A stretch of 33,762 nucleotides of DNA, taken from Bacteroidales bacterium M6. Its GTDB lineage: Bacteria; Bacteroidota; Bacteroidia; Bacteroidales; Muribaculaceae. Every line of letters starts with the position of its first letter. Position 1 is the stretch's first letter. The notes under the pieces are model-generated. The model was given only the letters and a program-made list of their open reading frames with translations, was not told the origin of the DNA and searched no databases. Shown piece after piece: positions 7,575-16,757 of the stretch. The position numbers and the translations under genes are program-made. The DNA is taken from positions 1-33,762 of the forward strand of contig LUJQ01000027.1 in assembly GCA_001689485.1 (NCBI GenBank). Direction: 5' to 3'.

Positions 7575-9335
7575 CTAAAATTTAAATGTAACCCCTGCCA
7601 ATCCCGAAAAGCCTTGTTCAGGAACCAACGGGAGCATATATGTTTCCGTATTGAGCAGGTTGTCGACACGCGCAAATACCGTAAAGGCATCCGTAACACG
7701 GTAGGAAGCACCGACTCCGAGGTCGCTCACGTCTTTCAGTCCGGCACTCACAGGCATCCCTTCCTCCGCAGCATCCTGTGCAGTCCAAAGGCTGCCACCC
7801 CACACAGGCATACTCCGCTTCATCCGCAATTCATACGAAACATCGAACGTCAGCTTGTCGATAGGGCGGAAAGCCACTGACGCCGCCAAACGGTGCCGGG
7901 CACGGTCACGCCACTGAACCCACACATCCTTTTCCCCGCTGCCGAGCCTGCTTTCAAACGACGCATCAAGTGAAAGCATCTTGCGGAATTCCCAATGAAG
8001 TTTTGCCGAGGCTTTCCATGCACGGAGGTTGTTGCGCCCGAATACCAGCTGGCTTCCATACATTTCGGGAAGCAACCAGTCGTTAGCTGCGGCATACGCC
8101 ACCCCCAGCGTGAGCGAAGCGCCTTTCACCGGGCCGAAACGCAGCCCAAGGTCACCTGTAATCGGCATATTGGAGGTGCCGTAAGCATAAATCTGGGAAA
8201 TATAGGGTGAGAATGCAAACAGGTTTCTGAGTGAATTCAGCTCTTCCCCACCGCCAAGACGCAGCCATGCACCGAAACCGCTTGTAGGATTCACACCGAG
8301 CAACACGTCGGGCGCAACATGGAACGCCTTGCCGGAATTAATCGTCAAATCCAACCGCAAACCGGCCTTAAGGGTCACCACCGAGTTCCCGAAACGGTAA
8401 TAGGGCTTCAATGCCGCAACCCCTAGGGTTTTACCCGACTCCCCTGCGAAATGATTATAGCTGAGGAAATCAGCAGTCAGATCCACCCCTGCCGACGAAC
8501 CGGCATTGATTTGCTGGGCTATGCCTAAGTCGGCATTAAACCCGGTCTGATGCACTGCGGGGATGGGGTCGGCAACAGCCCCCGCACCATCCTGCATTTC
8601 ATATGTTGCCGACAGGTAATCAAAATCCTCGGCAGGCAACCCTTTTGAAAAATTGAAAACATCGAATCCCGCACCGATATGATAGCGCAGGTTATTACCG
8701 GCCTCCCCACGCCACATAGCCGACAACGCCCAGTCAATCACACCCTGGTTCTCTATCTGACGATTCTTCCCGGCGCTTTTCTCTATTATCGACCAAGGCT
8801 GGCCGAACGATGAGAAACCGAACCCGGTAGCCACCTCCAGCCTTCCGGCATCGTTGAAACGGTGACTGAAATCCACACCTACATGCCCGGCCAGACGGTT
8901 GAATGTCTCTTTTGACAACCCTGCCGCCGGGCGCCCTTTATATGACGTATTGTTGAGTTGCAACCATGCATTCAACCCCGTCATCTCATCGGCCACAATG
9001 GCATAACCGGCCGAAAGTGCGGCATTGGCTGCCGGGAAATAGCCTGCGTTGACATAACCGCGCCAAGGTGCAGGCTCAACAGCCGGTTCGGTCGCCGCCG
9101 GTTCGAGGGTCGTAATGGTCGCCGGAACCGGCACCGTGTTTTCAGGTTCGCTAAGGTTCAACGACTTACCCTGCGGCTTATAAGGTATGGCACGGGGATA
9201 AAGGTTCAGGCGCGAAGCAGCCCTTACTTCAGGCACTATTTCACGTTCCACCGTGATTTCTTTCGACAATTGTTCCTCCCCGGCGGCATAAGCCGAGGCG
9301 GTTAAAAAGATTGCGGCAATATATTGAGATTTCAT
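7575..9335 (-). CDS. Outer-membrane beta-barrel protein (TonB-receptor-like barrel without plug)
   Basis: This 586-residue exported protein has a short signal peptide (residues 1-18, ending SAYAAG), a proline-rich linker near residues 60-92, and then alternating polar and hydrophobic strands to the end. The last 40 residues include DAFTVFARVDNLLN, common in the final strands of TonB-dependent receptors, and the C-terminal residue is phenylalanine (VTFKF), as in BAM substrates. No carboxypeptidase-like or plug domain is visible, and the length is short for a full receptor. It lies 77 nt after the large TPR gene and just before the AsnA-like gene, so it probably works with the TPR protein in the envelope. 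The substrate is unknown. Confidence 0.72.
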   Translation of the reverse strand: MKSQYIAAIFLTASAYAAGEEQLSKEITVEREIVPEVRAASRLNLYPRAIPYKPQGKSLNLSEPENTVPVPATITTLEPAATEPAVEPAPWRGYVNAGYFPAANAALSAGYAIVADEMTGLNAWLQLNNTSYKGRPAAGLSKETFNRLAGHVGVDFSHRFNDAGRLEVATGFGFSSFGQPWSIIEKSAGKNRQIENQGVIDWALSAMWRGEAGNNLRYHIGAGFDVFNFSKGLPAEDFDYLSATYEMQDGAGAVADPIPAVHQTGFNADLGIAQQINAGSSAGVDLTADFLSYNHFAGESGKTLGVAALKPYYRFGNSVVTLKAGLRLDLTINSGKAFHVAPDVLLGVNPTSGFGAWLRLGGGEELNSLRNLFAFSPYISQIYAYGTSNMPITGDLGLRFGPVKGASLTLGVAYAAANDWLLPEMYGSQLVFGRNNLRAWKASAKLHWEFRKMLSLDASFESRLGSGEKDVWVQWRDRARHRLAASVAFRPIDKLTFDVSYELRMKRSMPVWGGSLWTAQDAAEEGMPVSAGLKDVSDLGVGASYRVTDAFTVFARVDNLLNTETYMLPLVPEQGFSGLAGVTFKF

Positions 9336-9412
9336 TTTGGGTCTTTAGGTATTGTCTATATTACGTATCTGACAATTAGGGAAACACATATCCTGTCACG
9401 GCCTGCGCCCGT

Positions 9413-12346
9413 TTAATGCAGACGGTCGTCAATCATACGGAAAATATCGGCCTCGTTGCCGGGATAGTTCTGTTTGAGCGAACGCAGATACTCATCGGCC
9501 TCGAATGTGTCACCCTTGCGGCGCAAAAGGTCGCTAAGGAGTATGAATCCTCGTGCAAGCCAGTAATCATGCGGCGGATTGGCATCTATCAGGCGGTTCA
9601 CAGCGTCAAGGGCTTTGGCATCCTGCCCGGAATCGGCATAATGCGCTGCCAGGTTGAAAGCACTCTTTGTACCATACAGGTCATCGATATCGTCGGCAAG
9701 CGATTCCCAGATAGCAACGGCTTCGCCACCCCTGTCGGTATCGGCCAAGGCAAGCGCTTTCGTAAAGGCCACCTCACGTTTTCCCGAAGCCCCGAGTGCC
9801 GACGATGCCAGCAACCTGTCGGCAGTTTCGATAACCCTTGCATTGTCACCCAGGTCGCGGCTTACCCGCATCACACCCATACGCGCTGCATTTATATCGG
9901 CGGCTTCCGAAGCCCGTTGTTCCAGTGCCAGGTAGGATGCAAGGGCTTCGCCACCCTTCCCTTGGCGGAATTCCACGTCAGCCTTGATGGCAAGCGCATC
10001 AACCGCCTGTGGTGAATCAGGATATTTCACAACCACTTCCGAAGCATGTGCGAGGGCATCGGCCTCACGCCCCTGCTCCATCGCCTTTTCTGCACTGAGC
10101 AATGTAAGACGCGCCAGTTCGGCGGTCTCAGGCCGTGGTGCATCCGGCACATTGTTGATAAATTCCACATATTCCCCTACCCGGCCCTCATCGGCATACA
10201 GCTGTTTAAGGTCGTCGGCGGCCACACGAGCCTCGTCGGATGTGGGATAAGAGGTTATCACCCGTTTGTAATGTTCCATAGCCTGACGGCGGTTCCCCTC
10301 GTTCAGGTATGTGATTGCCAGCAGCAACTGCCCCTGACGCCCCTGGGCGGTTGAGGGATAACGGCCGACAAGCGCCGTATAGGTTTCGATAGCCCGGTCG
10401 GCTGCCCCCGATTCGCCATAGCTCTCCGCAATCTCAAGCAACGCCGACGGCACCAATGCCGATGCCGGGAAACGCGATGTCATGGCCGACAACGTTTCGA
10501 TTTTCCCTGCGTAATCACGCCGCAATCCCTTCATAAGCCCCTGCTGGAACATAGGGTAATCGCCTGATGCGGGATCGGCTTCCAAGGCCAGCCCGTAGTT
10601 TTCGGCCGCCCCGGCAAAATCAGAAGTATAATATTGCGAATCCGCCAGGCGGTTGTAGGCATCGGCAAGCAGCCTACGGTCAGTCCCACCGGCTGAATTA
10701 GCTATGAATTTGCGGAAATCCGCACCGGCACCGGCAAATTCTTTAAGCGCGAAACGTGCATAACCAAGGTCATACCACGCCAACGGTTTGTTTCTACGGT
10801 CGGCGGCAGGGTTGCGAAGATATGAATTATAATCCTTGACCGCACCGGCATAATCACCGAGTTTGTAGCGGCATTCACCTGCCCACAGCATGGCTTCGGC
10901 AGCCGTGGCGGCATCATACCGCTGCATCGACGCAGCCTCCGACAGATGTTTGAGAGCCGAACGCGTATCACCGCCTTGCAGCTCCCTTGTGCCCAGCATG
11001 TACAGAACCTTCTGCTTGGCTCCCAGCACGGCTTCCGAAGGATGTGCGACACCTTCGATTGCAGCCAATGCAGCCGGATAATTATTATCAGTCATATACC
11101 CTTCCACAACGTAACCGGCCACCTCCGGCACCAGGTCGGAGTCGGGATAGCGACGCAGGAACTCCTCAAACAAAGCGACAGAACTGCCAAACGGCACCTG
11201 CCCCCCCTGCATGCGGATCACGGCAAGGTTATAGAATGCCTTTTCCTGCACATCGTGGTCATACGGCATCGTGGCAGCCTTATCAAAAGCCATAGTGGCG
11301 GCATTGTAGTTGCCGAGCTTCTGATAACACTGGCCGATATAAAGATAGGCACTCTGCCCCATAGCGGAATCATCGCCTGAAACCGGTGTCAGGAGTTCCA
11401 CCGCCTCACGGAAGTTACCTTTACCATAAGAATCGACACCAAGGATATAAAGTGCCGACTTACGTGGCGACGATGTAGAAGCCACATAACGGCGAAGGAA
11501 CGGAAGCCCTTGCGCCGAATCCCCCATACGGCAAAGGGATTCACCTGCAATGCGGTCAGCCTCGGCTGCAAATTCGGCGTCAACCCCGTCGCGTGAAAGA
11601 AGCACTTTGGCGTCACGGGCAGCTTCGGCATATTCACCGCGCTTGAACTCGATTTGCGCAAGGTAGTAATCGGCCATTTCCGAAGGCATGCCGTTACGGC
11701 GCACACCACGCAGAAGTTCGGCTGCCCGTGAATAATCAGCCCGCGCATAGGCTATATATCCCAAATAAAAACGGGCATCGTTGGCATAGCCGCGCTCGTT
11801 GCGCAATGACTCATAGATGGCTTCGGCACGGTCATATTCGGCAAGTTTCAACAGGCAGAACGCCTTTCGGTAAAGGCAGTCGTTCCCTGACGCCGGATCA
11901 AGAGCCTGTGCCGACACATTATTATAGGCTTTCAGCGCGACGGCATATTCACGGTTGTCATACAGGATGTCTGCAATGGCAAGCAAAGCGCGTTCACGCC
12001 AGGCCGACGACGGATATTTCCGCAGGAATTCTTTCAACCTGCCCTCGGCATCGGCCCCAGGCACAGCCATAGCGGCCAATGCGGCAGTGATTTCAGCCCG
12101 CTCGGCTTCGTCAAGCGAAAGCTCCCCCCTCAATGCCTGCCCGACCTGGTCGAGCGTCCCCCTGGGATTGGCATCATTCTTCATCATGACACCACGTTCA
12201 AGATAACCGGCCGGCACAGGGCTGTCGGCATGTGTTATGGCAATAGCCTCCGGCAATTCACGTCCGTTTGCCGCAAGCGCCATGCTTCCCCCACATATCA
12301 CACTCATAGCCGCTACACAGGCGGCGTGTCTGACGTTTTTCTTCAT
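9413..12346 (-). CDS. Large periplasmic tetratricopeptide-repeat protein
   Basis: This is a 977-residue exported solenoid. I chose ATG at 12346 because it starts a signal peptide (MKKNVRHAACVAAMSVICGG...ALAA); the in-frame start 54 nt upstream would precede it. Repeats of about 34-38 residues run from about residue 80 to the end, many with the bacterial pattern A...Y....YP.S (examples: FLRKYPSSAWRERALL, FLRRYPDSDLVPEVAG, YKRVITSYPTSDEARV, VVKYPDSPQAVDAL), as in YbgF, BamD and PelB-type TPRs. Such proteins scaffold envelope complexes. The barrel gene follows 77 nt downstream, so the two may form a periplasm to outer-membrane pair. No enzymatic domain is seen. Confidence 0.88.
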   Translation of the reverse strand: MKKNVRHAACVAAMSVICGGSMALAANGRELPEAIAITHADSPVPAGYLERGVMMKNDANPRGTLDQVGQALRGELSLDEAERAEITAALAAMAVPGADAEGRLKEFLRKYPSSAWRERALLAIADILYDNREYAVALKAYNNVSAQALDPASGNDCLYRKAFCLLKLAEYDRAEAIYESLRNERGYANDARFYLGYIAYARADYSRAAELLRGVRRNGMPSEMADYYLAQIEFKRGEYAEAARDAKVLLSRDGVDAEFAAEADRIAGESLCRMGDSAQGLPFLRRYVASTSSPRKSALYILGVDSYGKGNFREAVELLTPVSGDDSAMGQSAYLYIGQCYQKLGNYNAATMAFDKAATMPYDHDVQEKAFYNLAVIRMQGGQVPFGSSVALFEEFLRRYPDSDLVPEVAGYVVEGYMTDNNYPAALAAIEGVAHPSEAVLGAKQKVLYMLGTRELQGGDTRSALKHLSEAASMQRYDAATAAEAMLWAGECRYKLGDYAGAVKDYNSYLRNPAADRRNKPLAWYDLGYARFALKEFAGAGADFRKFIANSAGGTDRRLLADAYNRLADSQYYTSDFAGAAENYGLALEADPASGDYPMFQQGLMKGLRRDYAGKIETLSAMTSRFPASALVPSALLEIAESYGESGAADRAIETYTALVGRYPSTAQGRQGQLLLAITYLNEGNRRQAMEHYKRVITSYPTSDEARVAADDLKQLYADEGRVGEYVEFINNVPDAPRPETAELARLTLLSAEKAMEQGREADALAHASEVVVKYPDSPQAVDALAIKADVEFRQGKGGEALASYLALEQRASEAADINAARMGVMRVSRDLGDNARVIETADRLLASSALGASGKREVAFTKALALADTDRGGEAVAIWESLADDIDDLYGTKSAFNLAAHYADSGQDAKALDAVNRLIDANPPHDYWLARGFILLSDLLRRKGDTFEADEYLRSLKQNYPGNEADIFRMIDDRLH

Positions 12347-12413
12347 AACGGTAGGTTTTATTCCCCGTATCATGCCTTCACTATGGCATGAAAGTCCCAC
12401 CCCATTTCGGTTA

Positions 12414-12421
12414 CAAAGTTA
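12414..12421 (-). promoter_or_regulatory. -7 element upstream of the TPR-barrel-AsnA-like-trmD set
   Basis: On the minus strand TAACTTTG matches the TAnnTTTG consensus, about 68 nt before the TPR start codon. The region 19-20 nt upstream has no good TTTG, so the -33 box is weak. Confidence 0.5.
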
Positions 12422-12467
12422 AGAAAACGCAGCCATTCGAGCATCATTTAACGGATTAAAACAGACA

Positions 12468-12503
12468 ACGGCCTGACGGAAAGCCATAATCCCGTCAGGC
12501 CGT
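12468..12503 (-). terminator. Hairpin terminator after the EEP-family gene
   Basis: A 12-bp perfect stem (12468-12479 with 12492-12503) lies about 70 nt past the stop of the EEP-family gene on the minus strand, with a TTTTAA stretch a few bases beyond it. It separates that gene from the TPR operon. Confidence 0.55.
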
Positions 12504-12573
12504 ATAATAACATAATCCCGTGCAAAGGGTTGAAAAATTTTAGACAATCTCGTATCCTCCTTCCGAAACCACC

Positions 12574-13677
12574 TTACCGGCTTTTCGGCACCATGGCGCG
12601 GCGCAGCAGTATTTCCGTGGGGAAGTGGTCGGAACATCCGTCGGGGAAGAACACCCCAGATGCGAACGTGCGGCGCGGATACCCCTGGCGGTTCCCCTCT
12701 TTATCCTTAAGGAAATCGAAATTAAGCACTTTGGCATCCCAGAAATGCAGGTTGCCGATACCGGAATTGCCTTCTAGCAACGAACCACTTACGATAATCT
12801 GGTCGAAAAGGTTCCACGAACTGTTATAGGCCAATGTGCCTATACCCTTGTCGAGAAGGCTCCAGAACGGGTTGAAAAAGCCATGTTCCGGCACGCCTTT
12901 CTGTTTCTTGGCGGCACCGAGCACTTTGGCACATGATTTGTCCTGCGGGTCATCGTTAAGGTCGCCCATTATAATCATCCCTTCGTTCGGACGCAAAGCC
13001 CATATCGAATCAGCAATATGTTTGCAAGTAGCGGCAGCGGCCTCGCGCAGCGGCGACGATTGTTCCTGGCCACCCAGGCGCGATGGCCAGTGGTTCACGA
13101 TTATGCTCACCGTATCCGCGCCCATACGCCCGGTAACACACATCTGGTCGCGCGTTCTGAAATTAGGCTTGTCGGGGATAACCAACGGGGTGTTGGTCAC
13201 ATTGATAAATTTGAAATAGCGTTCGTTGTAAAGCGCACCTACATCGACACCACGACGGTCGGGCGAATCATGATGTACTATTTTGAGATTCCACGGCTTA
13301 CGTCCTTCGGCTTTCAGACGCTCGTCAACAGCCTTTACCAAATCCTCTAGCACGGTGCGGTTCTCTATTTCCGAAACGCCTATAAACGCCGGGCCGTTGG
13401 GGGTGGTGGGAGTTGTGAAACTTGCGATTGCACGCGCAAGGTTGCCGATTTTCTGCCGATACTTTTTTCCGTTCCATTTCCGGGCACCTCCGGGGGAAAA
13501 CTCCAGGTCGTAATTCCCGTTGTTATTGATGGTATCAAACAGGTTTTCCAGATTGTAGAAGGCCACGCCGAACACCTGGTATTGGCGCTTTGCCCCGTCG
13601 GGGGTCTTGTTGTTCTGGGCCGTGACCCCTAAAACCATGGCCAAAGCCATCAGAGGCAGCAAAAATAGACGTTTCAT
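12574..13677 (-). CDS. Secreted endonuclease/exonuclease/phosphatase (EEP) family protein
   Basis: This 367-residue protein begins at ATG 13677, which gives a signal peptide (MKRLFLLPLMALAMVLGVTAQ). The EEP (DNase I-like) motifs occur in order: YNLENLFDT with the metal-binding Asn, GVSEIEN with the metal-binding Glu, DRRGVDVG, NHWPSRLGG, MGDLNDDP with catalytic Asp-Asn, and a final SDHFP with the general-base His. All expected catalytic residues are present, so it should be an active metal-dependent phosphodiesterase or phosphatase in the periplasm or outside the cell. Secreted Bacteroidetes members are common, but whether the substrate is DNA, RNA or a lipid or nucleotide phosphate cannot be told. 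It lies 68 nt after the PPTase gene and has its own possible -7 box. Confidence 0.88.
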   Translation of the reverse strand: MKRLFLLPLMALAMVLGVTAQNNKTPDGAKRQYQVFGVAFYNLENLFDTINNNGNYDLEFSPGGARKWNGKKYRQKIGNLARAIASFTTPTTPNGPAFIGVSEIENRTVLEDLVKAVDERLKAEGRKPWNLKIVHHDSPDRRGVDVGALYNERYFKFINVTNTPLVIPDKPNFRTRDQMCVTGRMGADTVSIIVNHWPSRLGGQEQSSPLREAAAATCKHIADSIWALRPNEGMIIMGDLNDDPQDKSCAKVLGAAKKQKGVPEHGFFNPFWSLLDKGIGTLAYNSSWNLFDQIIVSGSLLEGNSGIGNLHFWDAKVLNFDFLKDKEGNRQGYPRRTFASGVFFPDGCSDHFPTEILLRRAMVPKSR

Positions 13678-13710
13678 ATCGTGTCGTGTCGGTATTGAAT
13701 TATTCTGAGC

Positions 13711-13718
13711 CAAATTTA
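13711..13718 (-). promoter_or_regulatory. Possible -7 element for the EEP-family gene
   Basis: On the minus strand TAAATTTG fits TAnnTTTG, 33 nt before the start codon. A CTTG lies 17 nt upstream, closer than the preferred 19-20 nt, so this is a moderate candidate within a possible operon. Confidence 0.4.
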
Positions 13719-13745
13719 CTAATAAATTCCGTAAACAAGCAGTAA

Positions 13746-14351
13746 TCATCCCCACATTTTTCCCGGTTCCGACAAAGCCTCATCGGCTGTTTTTCCTACT
13801 GCCAGTGTAACCATGCCGCCGAATCCGCTAACCTCCAACGGCTTGATTTCATAACAGCGGCCTTGCAACAGCACATCCCCGCCTTCCTCTTCCAACACAT
13901 CAGGCAACGGGATTTCATGCAACGGCAACCCCGGGACGGACGCCGCCTTATAAACGGCCTCCTTGACCGTCCATGCCCTCAACAACCGGGTTTCGTCAAC
14001 ACCCCATCCGGCCAATTGCCGGGGTGAGAGGAATTTTCCGGCAACACGGCGCAACTGCGCACCGCGCATGCAGCTTTCGGCATCAATCCCTATCCTACAG
14101 CCCGATGACCCCAGTGCCACACATACACAGCCCCGGCAGTGCGACACCGACACAGCCGCATCGACACCCTCCAGGAACGGCGCACCAGTTGGGCGATGGC
14201 ACAGCACCGGTGCATCCCTATGGGGGAAAGCCTCGGCGATAAGCATCCTCACAGCCGCGCGTTCTGCCTCACTCTGTCCAAAACGGCTTGACGCATCAGG
14301 AAGCATTATGCGGCAATAAACCATTATTCCGTCATTATCGTAGACCAGCAT
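13746..14351 (-). CDS. 4'-phosphopantetheinyl transferase superfamily protein
   Basis: This 201-residue cytosolic enzyme moves phosphopantetheine from coenzyme A to a serine on carrier proteins. The family motifs are present: SVSHCRG with His71, IGIDAE with the Mg-binding Asp90 and Glu92, and WTVKEAVYKA with Trp127, Lys130, Glu131 and Lys135. I prefer ATG at 14351; TTG at 14357 is an alternative. Length fits the compact Sfp/AcpT group. The gldE-like gene ends 51 nt upstream, and a PPTase beside gldE is a recurring Bacteroidetes arrangement, so this is probably the housekeeping acyl-carrier-protein activating enzyme rather than part of a natural-product cluster; no carrier-protein gene or synthase is seen nearby. 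Confidence 0.9.
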   Translation of the reverse strand: MLVYDNDGIMVYCRIMLPDASSRFGQSEAERAAVRMLIAEAFPHRDAPVLCHRPTGAPFLEGVDAAVSVSHCRGCVCVALGSSGCRIGIDAESCMRGAQLRRVAGKFLSPRQLAGWGVDETRLLRAWTVKEAVYKAASVPGLPLHEIPLPDVLEEEGGDVLLQGRCYEIKPLEVSGFGGMVTLAVGKTADEALSEPGKMWG

Positions 14352-14402
14352 AGTCAACTATATGGCATGGATTGGATTCCGACAGGTCACAGGCTCTGCG
14401 GT

Positions 14403-15779
14403 TCAGGCAGTCTGCAACTCAGGCATAACTTTCACCCTGACCGATGCAATACGGTGATGCTCCACATGGAGAATCAGGAAACGGCAACGGCCATAAACCA
14501 GCGGCTCCTTCTCCTTCGGGAAATCCCCCTTTATGGCAAGGAGCATCCCGGCCACGGTTTCGCAATCCCCGGCCACGGGAGCGTAATCCTCCTCTTCCAA
14601 ACCTGTAATCCTGAAAAAATCGGTAAGCAGGGTTTTCCCCTCGAAAATATATGTGTCGTCAGGCAGACGGCGGTAGGTCTGCTCCTCCTCGTCATATTCG
14701 TCGTTGATGTCGCCCACGATTTCCTCAAGCACATCTTCCAGCGTTACCACACCCTGTGTGCCGCCGAATTCGTCAACCACAATCGCGATATGTATTTTCA
14801 GCTTGCGGAAATCCTCCATAAGGTCATCGATCATGCGCGACTCAGGCACGAAATGCGTTTTGCGTATCAGTTTCTGCCATTTGAATTCTCCTTCGGCCTG
14901 CCCCTGCGCCACCTGGCAGGAACCGGCGGATTTACCTACATTAATATATGGAAGGAGGTCGCGGGCATAAAGAACGCCGCGTATATCATCTTGCGAATCG
15001 CCAAATACCGGAAGGCGCGAATAGCCCTTTTCAACCACCACCTCCATAACTTCGGCAAAAGTCATGTCGAAATCCAACCCCACGATGTCGACACGTGGTG
15101 TCATGATTTCCGATGCCGTGGTGTCGCCGAATTTCAGAATCCCTTCAAGCATAGCTTTATCCTGACGCCCCTCGACATCGGCTATTTCAAGTGCCTGCCC
15201 GAGTTCGTCGGCCGTAATGTTACGGCTCTGACGCGTCACCACACGGTTCACGATTTTGGTGGAATGCACCAGTATCGACGATACAGGGTAAAACAGCTTG
15301 ACGAAGAAATTCAGACCCGATGTGGCGAACCGCGCCCATGCCATGGGCTTCGTATTGGCCACAAGCTTCGGCAGAATCTCGCCGAACAAGAGAATCAGGA
15401 ATGTAAGTATTACGGTCTGCAACAGGAAATCAAGCCATCCGGGCATCAAGGCAAACAAGTCCGACAAAGCAAACGACATCAACACCACAATCGTGACATT
15501 GACAAGGTTGTTGGCGATAAGGATGGTTGCGAGCAACCGCTCAGGCATGGCTATCAAACGCCGTATGGCCTCGGAACGAGGCGACTCGTCAAGCTCCTCA
15601 GCCTGCTGCGGCGTGATTGAGAAATAGGCGATTTCGCTGCCGCTGACGAAGCCTGACACAAAGAGTGCCACCACGGCACACACCAAGGCCACAATCTGGC
15701 CTACTCCGAAATCAACTGTCAATGGGGCGGCTATGGCAGCCATGTCGCACCCCGATAAAGCGCCTATAGCGCTTTCCAT
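14403..15779 (-). CDS. gldE: GldE-like CNNM/CBS/CorC-domain membrane protein
   Basis: This protein of about 458 residues has an N-terminal CNNM (DUF21) membrane domain (hydrophobic spans near 25-48, 85-115 and 120-145, with SGSEIAYFS), a CBS pair (IMTPRVDIVGLD, then YSRLPVFGDS and IAIVVDEFGGTQGVVTLEDVLEEIVGDINDE split between the two halves) and a C-terminal CorC/HlyC domain. It belongs to the CNNM/CorC group linked to Mg2+/Co2+ efflux; in gliding Bacteroidetes the orthologue GldE supports gliding and type IX secretion with GldD. ATG at 15779 is preferred over TTG at 15803. The PPTase gene follows directly. GldD is missing from this position, and many non-gliding gut Bacteroidales keep gldE for other reasons. 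Confidence 0.87.
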   Translation of the reverse strand: MESAIGALSGCDMAAIAAPLTVDFGVGQIVALVCAVVALFVSGFVSGSEIAYFSITPQQAEELDESPRSEAIRRLIAMPERLLATILIANNLVNVTIVVLMSFALSDLFALMPGWLDFLLQTVILTFLILLFGEILPKLVANTKPMAWARFATSGLNFFVKLFYPVSSILVHSTKIVNRVVTRQSRNITADELGQALEIADVEGRQDKAMLEGILKFGDTTASEIMTPRVDIVGLDFDMTFAEVMEVVVEKGYSRLPVFGDSQDDIRGVLYARDLLPYINVGKSAGSCQVAQGQAEGEFKWQKLIRKTHFVPESRMIDDLMEDFRKLKIHIAIVVDEFGGTQGVVTLEDVLEEIVGDINDEYDEEEQTYRRLPDDTYIFEGKTLLTDFFRITGLEEEDYAPVAGDCETVAGMLLAIKGDFPKEKEPLVYGRCRFLILHVEHHRIASVRVKVMPELQTA

Positions 15780-15825
15780 ACTTGGTAAAGGGTCTGTATC
15801 CAATTTTATTATTAATTTAATACCG

Positions 15826-15857
15826 CAAAGTTACTTAATTTACCGATACTAAGCAAA
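15826..15857 (-). promoter_or_regulatory. Promoter of the gldE-PPTase transcript
   Basis: On the minus strand TTTG (15854-15857), a 20-nt spacer and TAACTTTG (15826-15833) match the consensus, giving a leader of about 40 nt before ATG 15779. Confidence 0.7.
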
Positions 15858-15999
15858 AATAAGCCATACCAAGCAACTTACGGCATGCGCATAGTCGTTG
15901 CAACCTGCCATTTACACGAACGGCAGGGAACAAACCATCTTACGTGATCCACCAACGGCTATCCACGTATGAGAAAAAACGTCCGTTCCAAGAGATTGT

Positions 16000-16473
16000 C
16001 TAAAACTCCGAAAAGGCAAACGGCAATGTCGACCTGACCGAAGGAAGGCGGTACACACGGTCGCGGGCGGCCAGCAACACAGGCACATCATGCCCTGCAA
16101 GCATCTCATATTCCAGCAACGACTGCCTGCAAGCCCCGCACGGCGCTGTAGGCATGGCCGTAAACTCCCCGTCAGTGCCCCTGGCGGCAACAGCGATTTT
16201 CTCGAACCTGGCCTCAGGATAGCGGGCATGAGCATAAAAACACGCACTACGCTCGGCACATGTGCCCGATGGGAACGCCACATTCTCCTGGTTGGAACCC
16301 GGCACGGTCACCCCGTTGTCAAGTGCGATTGCCGCCCCTACACGGAAATGCGAATAAGGGGCATAACTACGTTGCGTGGCTTCACGCGCCGCTTCCACCA
16401 ATGCCAGTTCGTCGGCGGGCAGCTCGTCGTAAGCCAAATCCTCAAAAGTGATAACTATATCTCTCTGTTTCAT
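16000..16473 (-). CDS. cdd: Cytidine deaminase
   Basis: This 157-residue cytosolic enzyme deaminates cytidine and deoxycytidine to uridine and deoxyuridine in pyrimidine salvage. The zinc site is intact: TCAERSA with Cys72 and the proton-shuttle Glu74, and PCGACRQ with Cys112 and Cys115. The N-terminal substrate motif YAPYSHFRVGAA is typical, and the length fits the homotetrameric type of about 130-160 residues. It is divergent from the membrane-anchored TPR gene at 16758. A small hairpin (CCTGCC 15904-15909 with GGCAGG 15922-15927) downstream may end its transcript. No clear promoter with a TA-containing -7 box is visible upstream. Confidence 0.95.
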   Translation of the reverse strand: MKQRDIVITFEDLAYDELPADELALVEAAREATQRSYAPYSHFRVGAAIALDNGVTVPGSNQENVAFPSGTCAERSACFYAHARYPEARFEKIAVAARGTDGEFTAMPTAPCGACRQSLLEYEMLAGHDVPVLLAARDRVYRLPSVRSTLPFAFSEF

Positions 16474-16602
16474 AAGTGCAAATCGAATTTACATAACGGA
16501 TATGCCCTGCGCCCGACGACCCCGCCGGATGGCGCACAACCGCAGGCAGCGTATAAAGTTAACGCTTAAATTCCTAAAAAATCGGTTTTGATTCCGTTTT
16601 TT

Positions 16603-16633
16603 TTTGCCGTTTACTCTCAATTCATTAATTTTG
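16603..16633 (+). promoter_or_regulatory. Promoter of the membrane-anchored TPR gene
   Basis: TTTG (16603-16606), a 19-nt spacer and TAATTTTG (16626-16633) form a full consensus match. The implied 5' leader before ATG 16758 is about 118 nt, with no obvious structure. Confidence 0.7.
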
Positions 16634-16757
16634 CGCTCTGAATGCAGTGCGTCCTGACACCTGATGATTCCGCGAAACAAAACACATAATGCGGGGCGCC
16701 ACAGGCACGCACAGCAACCTGATTCAGCAATTTAAACAAAAATAACCGTCATAATCC

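Noticed and set aside
14367..15620. Open frame of 417 codons on the + strand
   Set aside because: It lies fully opposite the gldE-like gene, has no recognisable domain, and its length follows from the codon bias of the true gene.
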